Assembly: GCA_947599995.1 (NCBI GenBank)
Contig: CANQFW010000045.1
Coordinates: 1 to 11,272, forward strand
Length of the DNA: 11,272 nt
Reading direction: 5' to 3'
Source: an uncultured Clostridia bacterium
GTDB taxonomy: Bacteria; Bacillota; Clostridia; TANB77; CAG-508
Shown here: piece by piece, positions 1-5,671 of the stretch
How the letters are laid out: each line of letters begins with the position of its first letter
How positions within the stretch are numbered: position 1 is the first letter of the stretch
Translations under genes and position numbers: made by a program
Notes under the pieces: generated by a model
The model's input: only the letters and a program-made list of their open reading frames with translations
What the model was told of the DNA's origin: nothing
Databases searched by the model: none

Positions 1-2
1 AT

Positions 3-101
3 TATATTGAAACAGTGAATCTTCCGGTGTCAGGGAAAGTTGTAGTTGTTGATGCTGGTCATGGTGTACCAGATGAGGGAGGTAAAATGTTGAAGTTTTA
101 G
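3..101 (+). pseudogene. cwlD: 5' fragment of interrupted cell-wall amidase gene (CwlD-like)
   Basis: Partial gene; its start lies before the window. The open frame reads YIETVNLPVSGK, then VVVVDAGHGVPDEG. This is the first beta strand and the first zinc-ligand histidine (DAGHG) of the Amidase_3 fold (N-acetylmuramoyl-L-alanine amidases). After codon GGA (78-80) the frame enters unrelated AT-rich DNA (GKMLKF) and stops at TAG 99-101, so the product would lack almost the whole catalytic domain. The missing part is found in frame at 11209-11272. In CwlD, amidase activity removes stem peptides during formation of muramic-delta-lactam in spore cortex, which is needed for germination. The CwlD assignment, rather than another Amidase_3 protein, rests on recalled similarity only. 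GC content here is clearly above that of the element. Confidence 0.8.
69..81 (+). other. attL (left attachment junction)
   Basis: CCAGATGAG followed directly by GGAG. The bases to the left are amidase coding sequence; those to the right (GTAAAATG...) are element. The same CCAGATGAG and GGAG occur at the right end, but there a C separates them. The predicted crossover lies in GGAG (78-81), because only exchange there keeps the amidase in frame after excision. Confidence 0.75.
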
Positions 102-350
102 AGAACACCCTTATTATTTACTAAAAAAATAAATAAAAATGAAAATTATATAGGATGTACTTTCTATGATTTAAGAATTAGAAATATGATACTGTAAAAA
201 GATGTTGAGGACTTTTTAAAATATGCTAAAATTAGATTAGAGAATATGAATTATCAAGTATATTTTACTGGTGCAAATTTTACTTATAACAATGAAATAA
301 GACAAGTACAAGATAATGAATATATGATAGCAATAAAAGAACAAGGATAA
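87..350 (+). pseudogene. Decayed small ORF at the element's left end
   Basis: One frame stays open apart from two internal stops: TAG at 99-101 and TAA at 195-197. It begins MLKF, stop, then RTPLLFTKK..., NYIGCTFYDLRIRN..., stop, then KDVEDFLKYAKIRLENMNYQ, VYFTGANFTYNNE and VQDNEYMIAIKEQG, ending at TAA 348-350. The ATG at 87 has a strong ribosome site (GGGAGG, 77-82) that straddles attL, so its 5' end comes partly from the amidase gene. In the excised circle the equivalent sequence would be GCGGAGG, also usable. The protein-like composition and single frame suggest a real gene of about 87 residues that has been inactivated. I do not recognise the family. Genuine readthrough of both stops seems unlikely. 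Confidence 0.5.
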
Positions 351-378
351 TCAAAGAACTATCCTTATTTTATTATTT
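343..378. terminator. Bidirectional intrinsic terminator
   Basis: Perfect 7-bp stem AAGGATA (343-349) / TATCCTT (360-366) with a 10-base loop, followed on the plus strand by ATTTTATTATTTT. On the minus strand the same hairpin is followed by TTGTTCTTTTATT. It lies between the convergent end of the decayed left ORF and the minus-strand gene whose stop codon is at 365-367, so it can serve both. Confidence 0.65.
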
Positions 379-751
379 TATTAATTTTTTCTATTTTCAT
401 AGTTATATGTTCAATTTCCTTTAGATAATTTTCAATCTTTTTAATAGAAATAATATCGTTTTTATATTTTATATTAACCTTTAGATTATTTAATAAATTG
501 TATAATTCTTCTATTGAAATATTAAAATTACTTAAATCAGATATTTCCATAGATTGTTTTAAATAATTTTGAGGAAAATTATTTAAAACATTTTTCCCTT
601 TTGACAAAGATATTAAATCTTCTTTTGTTAATTTTTTTTGTAGTAAAATTTCACTAATTTTAAAGTTTAAACTCCATATCTTTTTACCTAATTTATCAGT
701 TTTATATGCTTTATTAAAAAATTTATTATATATTTTTTCAAATATCAACAT
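365..751 (-). CDS. Hypothetical protein, 128 aa, helical and lysine-rich
   Basis: Not recognised. It starts at ATG 751-749, with AGGAG about eight bases upstream on the minus strand, and ends at 365. The protein is rich in Lys, Ile, Leu and Asn with no cysteine cluster, no membrane segment and no nucleotide-binding motif. The predicted character is alpha-helical throughout, including an amphipathic C-terminal stretch (KKIENYLKEIEHITMKIEK). It follows the 72-residue gene after 17 bases, so the two are almost certainly one transcript, divergent from the AAA+ cassette. A role in controlling the element or cargo, or as an immunity or antitoxin-type partner, is guesswork. Confidence 0.65.
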   Translation of the reverse strand: MLIFEKIYNKFFNKAYKTDKLGKKIWSLNFKISEILLQKKLTKEDLISLSKGKNVLNNFPQNYLKQSMEISDLSNFNISIEELYNLLNNLKVNIKYKNDIISIKKIENYLKEIEHITMKIEKINKIIK

Positions 752-768
752 ATTTCATTCTCCTATTC

Positions 769-987
769 TTATTTTGAATTATCTAATAAAAAATTTGCTA
801 AATCATTATATTTATTAATCTCTTTAGAAATACTATCATTTTTACTACTACCACTCATAATATGTGTAAAAACTTCATTTCTAATGTTTCTTATTTCATC
901 TATAGAATATTCTCTATCTTCTATGGATTGCCCTATATTAATTAATAAATTTTGATTCTTATCTGAAAGTTCTTTTTTTAAATTCAT
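769..987 (-). CDS. Hypothetical small protein, 72 aa
   Basis: Not recognised. I chose ATG 987-985 (MNLKKELSDKNQ...) rather than the in-frame start six codons upstream, because AGAGGGA sits a few bases before this ATG and would lie inside the longer coding region. The protein is charged and helical, with the stretch INIGQSIEDREYSIDEIRN followed by RNEVFTHIMSGSSKND. It contains no helix-turn-helix that I can identify with confidence. It is the first gene of a two-gene minus-strand operon with the 128-residue gene. Its promoter faces away from the cargo operon, and both promoters share a repeated motif, so a regulatory protein is plausible but unproven. Confidence 0.65.
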   Translation of the reverse strand: MNLKKELSDKNQNLLINIGQSIEDREYSIDEIRNIRNEVFTHIMSGSSKNDSISKEINKYNDLANFLLDNSK

Positions 988-1020
988 TTTGTTCCCTCTT
1001 TTCAAAAATAATACTTCTAT

Positions 1021-1049
1021 AATATATCATAAAAAATAGTAATAATCAA
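1021..1049 (-). promoter_or_regulatory. Promoter of the minus-strand operon
   Basis: On the minus strand TTGATT (1049-1044) and TATATT (1026-1021) are separated by 17 bases, a good sigma-A type pair. It is followed by about 30 bases of leader before ATG 987. The -35 hexamer overlaps an ATCAAATT motif copy. Confidence 0.5.
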
Positions 1050-1158
1050 ATTGCTATAAATTAATTGGGATTATTGCAAAAAAAGTTATTTAGAATAGAA
1101 TTATAAAAAAAGATTTGAGAAATTTGATTAAATATATCTAAAAATAGTATCAAATTTT
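1043..1158. repeat. Three copies of an ATCAAATT motif in the divergent promoter region
   Basis: TAATCAAATT (1043-1052) is the exact reverse complement of AATTTGATTA (1121-1130). AAATTTGAT (1120-1128) and ATCAAATTT (1150-1158) form a perfect 9-bp inverted repeat with centres 30 bp apart, about three helical turns. The outer copies overlap the -35 regions of the minus and plus promoters respectively. This fits an operator for a dimeric regulator controlling both operons. In DNA this AT-rich, chance matches are possible. Confidence 0.4.
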
Positions 1159-1177
1159 TTTTAGGTATGCTATAATA
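1149..1177 (+). promoter_or_regulatory. Promoter of the AAA+ protease cassette
   Basis: TATAAT at 1172-1177 is preceded by TG one base upstream (TGCTATAAT), an extended -10. The -35 position at 17 bp spacing is TATCAA, which is weak, as is common for extended -10 promoters. A second possible pair is TTGATT (1124-1129) with TAGTAT (1146-1151). The gene starts at 1215 after AGGAG (1202-1206). Confidence 0.55.
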
Positions 1178-1214
1178 AAATTGAAGGATTTTAAAAAATG
1201 TAGGAGTGATATAA

Positions 1215-3197
1215 ATGACGTTTCAAGAGAAAATTGCAAAAATAGAAGAGAAAATAAGAAACAAAGATTATGAAACAGCAGAACAAGATTTATTACAAAT
1301 AATAAATGATGAAGAAATTAAATCCGTAGAAGATGAACAAAATACATATTATACTTTTTATAATTATGTTGAAACCATAATTTTTTATAATAAATATAAG
1401 CCAATAAAAAAATTGATGCAACCAAATAATAATATAGCAGATGTATATTTTTTATTAGGATTTATCAATTTTGAAATTAAAAATTTTGGTAAAGCATTAG
1501 ATTATTTGAATAAAGCATCTGAATGGAATCCAGTAAGTCCACAAATTATTTTAGCAAAAGCAGCAGTATATCGAGTTATGGGAGAAATAGAAAGATTTAG
1601 AGTAGAGGTTGAAAGATCATATCAATATATTTATACTAGTTCATTTATGTCTAAATATTATAGAGAGTTAGGGTGGTATTATTCCGAAAAAAGATTATTT
1701 AATGTTGCAAATGCCTTGTATTCTCGTAGCAAAGCCTTTTTAGATACTGAATTGGCAAACAAAGAATTAATGTATATTGCCCAACAAGAAAAAAGAGAGC
1801 CAATAATTTCAACAATAGATGAGATAAAAAAAATATTTACAGAATATAATATACCTCTTGGAATAAGTAATAATGTAACTCAAATGATATATGATAATTC
1901 TCAAATGCTTATGAAAGATAATAAAAATCCACAATTAGTTAATTATTTATATAGAATTTTATATGATATTACTCTTGATAAAAGATTTATGTTATATGTT
2001 AATCTTAAAGATGATAAGACAGGAATTACAATTAAATTCCCTGAAATATGGAGAATTGTAAATAAAGAATCTTATAGTAAATTTGGTATAAGTGAAAATA
2101 CATTATTTTTATTCTTAACTCAAACAAATGAAAATATAAGCGTTGTTTGTGATGGAAGGTGCGAGCCAAATCAATTAGATGTTGCATATAATATGAATAT
2201 TGAAAATATAAAAAAGAAAGGTCTATCTATAGAGGCTGAATATTATATCAAAGGTCAAAAAACTATAAAACAAGCATTTGTATTAGGCAAAGTAAATGAT
2301 AAAACTATTAGAATATTCCAAAATTATTTAGTAGTAAATGGATATTTAATAAATATATCATGGGAAGTACCTAGTGATGTTCCATTAGAAAAAATTATTG
2401 AGGTTGAAAATGATAGTTTAAAAGGACAATTAGTATGGGCAATAACAGGTGATAAAGATGATAATTCTACACAAGAAGTTATGAATGAAATAAATTCAAG
2501 ATTAAATGAACAATTATCACAAGGAAAAACTATGCAAGAGGCTATGGGTATAGTTTTTGGAGATAATCCAATTTTAAGAGAAATAAAAGAAGAATATAAT
2601 GCTAATGGAATTACGCCTAAAGTAGTTGAGTCCTTGAATAAATTGGCAATACAGATTATAAAAGATCATGAAATTGATTTATTTTGGTCTGATACATCAA
2701 GAAATGTATTTAAACTACTAATTTTGTCAAATATAATGAATAATAAAGATTTTGTTTTACCAGATTTAGTGAGTCAAACAGAAAATGTAGAATTAGTAAG
2801 AAATATACTTATTAGTAATTTAGAAAAATTAGAAGTTTCTGAATTACAAGATGTCATGATTGTAAAACCTACTATAAATAGTGATAAACCATTTAAAAGT
2901 GTTGTTGAAATAATACATGAAGGGGTATTACCATATAAAAGAACTGAATTACAACAAAAAGGGAAAGAAGAACTTGAAAATAAAAAAGAGGAAAAAAATA
3001 AAACTCCAACAAAAGAAGAAAAAATAGAAACGGAAATACCAAAGTCAAAATCAAATGCAATAATAATAAAATGTCCAGTTTGTAATAATGAATTTAAGTT
3101 GAATTGGAATGTTCCAGCAAGTGAAAAAACATTTTATTGTAAATGTCCTAATTGTAATGCAGAGATAAAAAAGGAAAATCCTAACTATAAAGGATAA
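1215..3197 (+). CDS. TPR-like protein with C-terminal zinc ribbon, 660 aa
   Basis: First gene of the cassette. Start ATG 1215 has AGGAG eight bases upstream. Residues 1-190 are helical with TPR character: residues 74-106 read like a TPR unit (DVYFLLGFINFEIKNFGKAL, ending in EWNP), and 145-180 like another. Residues 255-410 look like a separate alpha/beta domain (GITIKFPEIWRIV, later YLVVNGYLINISWEVPSD), reminiscent of PsbP/DUF1795-type folds; this is a weak impression. Residues 420-560 are mostly helical. A Lys/Glu-rich linker (about 578-612) leads to a zinc ribbon with CPVC (620-623) and CPNC (644-647). There is no signal peptide or membrane segment, so it is probably cytosolic. Its position ahead of an AAA+ protease suggests an adaptor or substrate-recognition role; that is inference. 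Confidence 0.75.
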   Translation: MTFQEKIAKIEEKIRNKDYETAEQDLLQIINDEEIKSVEDEQNTYYTFYNYVETIIFYNKYKPIKKLMQPNNNIADVYFLLGFINFEIKNFGKALDYLNKASEWNPVSPQIILAKAAVYRVMGEIERFRVEVERSYQYIYTSSFMSKYYRELGWYYSEKRLFNVANALYSRSKAFLDTELANKELMYIAQQEKREPIISTIDEIKKIFTEYNIPLGISNNVTQMIYDNSQMLMKDNKNPQLVNYLYRILYDITLDKRFMLYVNLKDDKTGITIKFPEIWRIVNKESYSKFGISENTLFLFLTQTNENISVVCDGRCEPNQLDVAYNMNIENIKKKGLSIEAEYYIKGQKTIKQAFVLGKVNDKTIRIFQNYLVVNGYLINISWEVPSDVPLEKIIEVENDSLKGQLVWAITGDKDDNSTQEVMNEINSRLNEQLSQGKTMQEAMGIVFGDNPILREIKEEYNANGITPKVVESLNKLAIQIIKDHEIDLFWSDTSRNVFKLLILSNIMNNKDFVLPDLVSQTENVELVRNILISNLEKLEVSELQDVMIVKPTINSDKPFKSVVEIIHEGVLPYKRTELQQKGKEELENKKEEKNKTPTKEEKIETEIPKSKSNAIIIKCPVCNNEFKLNWNVPASEKTFYCKCPNCNAEIKKENPNYKG

Positions 3198-3237
3198 AAT
3201 ATCAAATGATGAGTATTATATAAGGAGTTTAATATAT

Positions 3238-4215
3238 ATGAAAGTAATTGATAGGTCAGATAGGGAAATTTTATTAGATTTAATGAAATTACCATCAAAT
3301 ATTAAAAGTTATGATACTGATGAACAATATTATTTTATACATGAAATAATTGAAACGCTAGAAAAAAGTATATTTATGGACAATTATGCTTTACAACATA
3401 GTGATTATAATTTAAGCAATATTCAAGAAAATGCATATCAAAATGCACTAAGAAATTTTCAAACAAAGGATTATCTAAATGTTTATTTTGAAATAGTTAA
3501 ATTCATTGATAATGAAGGAAACAAAGAAAATCGCAAAATTTTTGAAATTGAGATGAACAACATAAAATCTATTCTAATAGGCATAAATAAGAAAATTAAA
3601 GAATCTACAGATTTATCAAAAGCATTTCATAAGTTAATAGATAAATTAAACATAAACTCTAATTTTATATTTTGGATAGGAGATGGACCTGTCTCTCCTA
3701 TTCAAAGTGATAAATACAAAGAAATTACTTTAATAGATAATCAAATTAGTGTTGTGTGGTTAGGAAAAGAGGAAATAATACAAAATGAGAATATAATAAC
3801 TCAAATAAAAGAAATTATAATAAAAAACAAAGAAAAACTATATGATTTATATGAAAGACAAAAGAGTGAAAATGGTGAATTTCCTGGAAAACAACTACTT
3901 ATTAGAACATATAGTGATGAATGTAATGGAAGTATAGATTCATTAAATTTTAGTGTATGCAATAGATTTCAACACCAAGAATTAAATGACTTTTATGAAA
4001 AATTTAAACATGAACTATTTGATATTATAGAAAAAAATGTTTCTGTTTCTCAAAGTAGCAATAATGAATCAATAAAAATAGATAATAATCAATTAACAAA
4101 AGATATGTATAATAATACCAAAGAAAATATAAATACCAATATAGACAAAGATATAAACGAAAAATATTATGGAATATCAGGAATAATATCAATAAAAAAT
4201 ATATTGATACACTAA
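3238..4215 (+). CDS. Hypothetical protein of the AAA+ cassette, 325 aa
   Basis: Not recognised. ATG 3238 is preceded by AAGGAG (3222-3227), 40 bases after the TPR gene stop, and the next gene starts 22 bases after its end, so it belongs to the operon. Residues 1-140 are mainly helical. Residues 141-265 look alpha/beta, with NFIFWIGDGPVSPI (142-155), ISVVWLG (170-176) and LLIRTYSDECNGSIDSLNFS (220-239). From about 268 the chain is Asn/Ser/Lys-rich and probably disordered (NNTKENINTNIDKDINEKYY), followed by a short hydrophobic end (GISGIISIKNILIH). The two cysteines (229, 241) do not form a zinc motif. It is probably a soluble partner of the TPR protein and the protease; no enzymatic signature is visible. 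Confidence 0.7.
   Translation: MKVIDRSDREILLDLMKLPSNIKSYDTDEQYYFIHEIIETLEKSIFMDNYALQHSDYNLSNIQENAYQNALRNFQTKDYLNVYFEIVKFIDNEGNKENRKIFEIEMNNIKSILIGINKKIKESTDLSKAFHKLIDKLNINSNFIFWIGDGPVSPIQSDKYKEITLIDNQISVVWLGKEEIIQNENIITQIKEIIIKNKEKLYDLYERQKSENGEFPGKQLLIRTYSDECNGSIDSLNFSVCNRFQHQELNDFYEKFKHELFDIIEKNVSVSQSSNNESIKIDNNQLTKDMYNNTKENINTNIDKDINEKYYGISGIISIKNILIH
4187..4209 (+). repeat. Perfect inverted repeat before the AAA+ protease gene
   Basis: TATCAATA (4187-4194) and TATTGATA (4202-4209) pair perfectly around a 7-base loop. They overlap the end of the 325-residue gene and lie just upstream of AAGGAG and ATG 4238. There is no U-run, so it is not a standard terminator. It could affect RNA processing or translation of the next gene, or be AT-rich coincidence. 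Confidence 0.3.
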
Positions 4216-4237
4216 TATTTATAATAAGGAGTAAACA

Positions 4238-5671
4238 ATGGAAGAAAATAATGAAAATAAAAAAGTAATAGATTTTGAATTTGATTGGAATGGAAAAGAT
4301 TATGATAAAATTATGCCTAATGTAATAGCAATGGCTAGAAAATTATTGGAGTTAGATCAAATTAGAGTAGAAAAAGAATTAAATGAAAACGGAAATATAA
4401 AAATATTACATACTGGAGTGTGTAGAAAAAATGGATTAATTGAAAGTTTATCTAAAGGAATTGTAAATGAAGATATATATTCATGCGTTTTTAGAACTAG
4501 CCCTAAAAGTAGTCTAAATTGTTTATGCAAAGGCAGAGATGAATCAAAAGTAAATTATTGCCAAATGCCTAGTTGCCCTATTTTAGTTGCTGGATATATG
4601 TATTATATACAAAATAGAAATGATAGTGAAAAGCAAGAAGTTGTAGAATTTACAGAAGATGCTACAGAAAATGACATATATAGTAGAAATTATAATGTAT
4701 TAAAGAAAATGGAATTTGATAAAGAGATTGAAGATTTATTAAATCCATTGGCGATTCCAAGCATAAAAGGATTAAGATGTGCCTTTTTAGGAGAAGAAGG
4801 AACTGACAAAGAAAAGATAACAAATGATGTAGCCAATTACCTATATAGAATAGGAAAAATTAGCACAAGTAAAGTTCAATATGTTAATCTAAATACTAAT
4901 ATTATTTTTGAAGATAATGTTTTATATTCTATTGTTGGATTACAAGATTATTTAGACAACCTAAACAACAATGATGATTTTTCAGGATCAGCAGCATCAG
5001 AAAGAAGGAACAATAAATTTAGAATACAAACTTTAATTAACAATTCAAAAGGAAAGTACATAATTGTAAATGGTACACCACTTGAATTAAAAAAATTCTT
5101 GGCTAGCAATTCTAAATTACCATATATATTTGATACAGCAGTTTATTTTAAAGACTTTGAAGATGAAAAGATTTTAAGTATATTTGAAAAGAATTTACCT
5201 AAATTTCATAAAAAGTTTATAGATGATGATAAAAGAAAAATATTTTTAGATTATTTAGATAGAAATAGAAAATATTTTCCATTTAAAAATAGAGATCTAA
5301 GTATGTTCTTGGCAGGCTATGTTTCAAGGAAAAGTGAACTAATATTACCTAAAGAAAGATATGAAGAATCTACTTTAGAAGAAATGTTTAAAGACTTAAT
5401 TGGAATGAATAATGTTAAACAACAATTAATTGAATTAAATAATTTTCTAAAATTACAAAAGAAACTAGAGGAACAAGGCAAAACGATTCCTAACTTTAAT
5501 TTACACATGATGTTTTTAGGAAATCCAGGAACTGGTAAAACAACAGTAGCTAGAATGATAGCAAAAACACTATTTGATTTAGGATATATTCAAGAAAATA
5601 AATGTGTAGAGGTTGAATCTAAAGATTTAATTGCTCCATTTTCTCGGACAAACACCGTTAAAAACAGGTAG
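4238..5671 (+). CDS. AAA+ protease, N-terminal part (frameshifted)
   Basis: ATG 4238 follows AAGGAG. Residues 62-113 hold six cysteines (C62, C83, C95, C97, C108, C113), a possible zinc-binding N-domain. Residues 178-320 resemble the downstream CbbX/SpoVK-type AAA+ domains but are degenerate: FLGEEGTDKEKI (183-194) stands where a Walker A belongs, there is no DEAYSL Walker B, and YIIVNGTPLELKKFLA (274-289) matches the VVIFAGYSKEM segment of the active domains. A second AAA+ domain begins near 380 (LIGMNNVK) with intact Walker A GNPGTGKTT (428-436). After DLIAPF (463-468) the frame goes wrong (SRTNTVKNR, stop TAG 5669-5671), while the expected LGQTPLKTGRV follows one base later. Alone, this product has a Walker A but no Walker B, so it should not hydrolyse ATP normally. 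With the second part it forms one ORF of about 1110 codons. Confidence 0.8.
   Translation: MEENNENKKVIDFEFDWNGKDYDKIMPNVIAMARKLLELDQIRVEKELNENGNIKILHTGVCRKNGLIESLSKGIVNEDIYSCVFRTSPKSSLNCLCKGRDESKVNYCQMPSCPILVAGYMYYIQNRNDSEKQEVVEFTEDATENDIYSRNYNVLKKMEFDKEIEDLLNPLAIPSIKGLRCAFLGEEGTDKEKITNDVANYLYRIGKISTSKVQYVNLNTNIIFEDNVLYSIVGLQDYLDNLNNNDDFSGSAASERRNNKFRIQTLINNSKGKYIIVNGTPLELKKFLASNSKLPYIFDTAVYFKDFEDEKILSIFEKNLPKFHKKFIDDDKRKIFLDYLDRNRKYFPFKNRDLSMFLAGYVSRKSELILPKERYEESTLEEMFKDLIGMNNVKQQLIELNNFLKLQKKLEEQGKTIPNFNLHMMFLGNPGTGKTTVARMIAKTLFDLGYIQENKCVEVESKDLIAPFSRTNTVKNR

Noticed and set aside
5631..5633. TTG as an independent start of a separate second protease gene.
   Set aside because: No ribosome site, and the AAA+ domain would begin in its middle. 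A frameshift within one gene explains it better.
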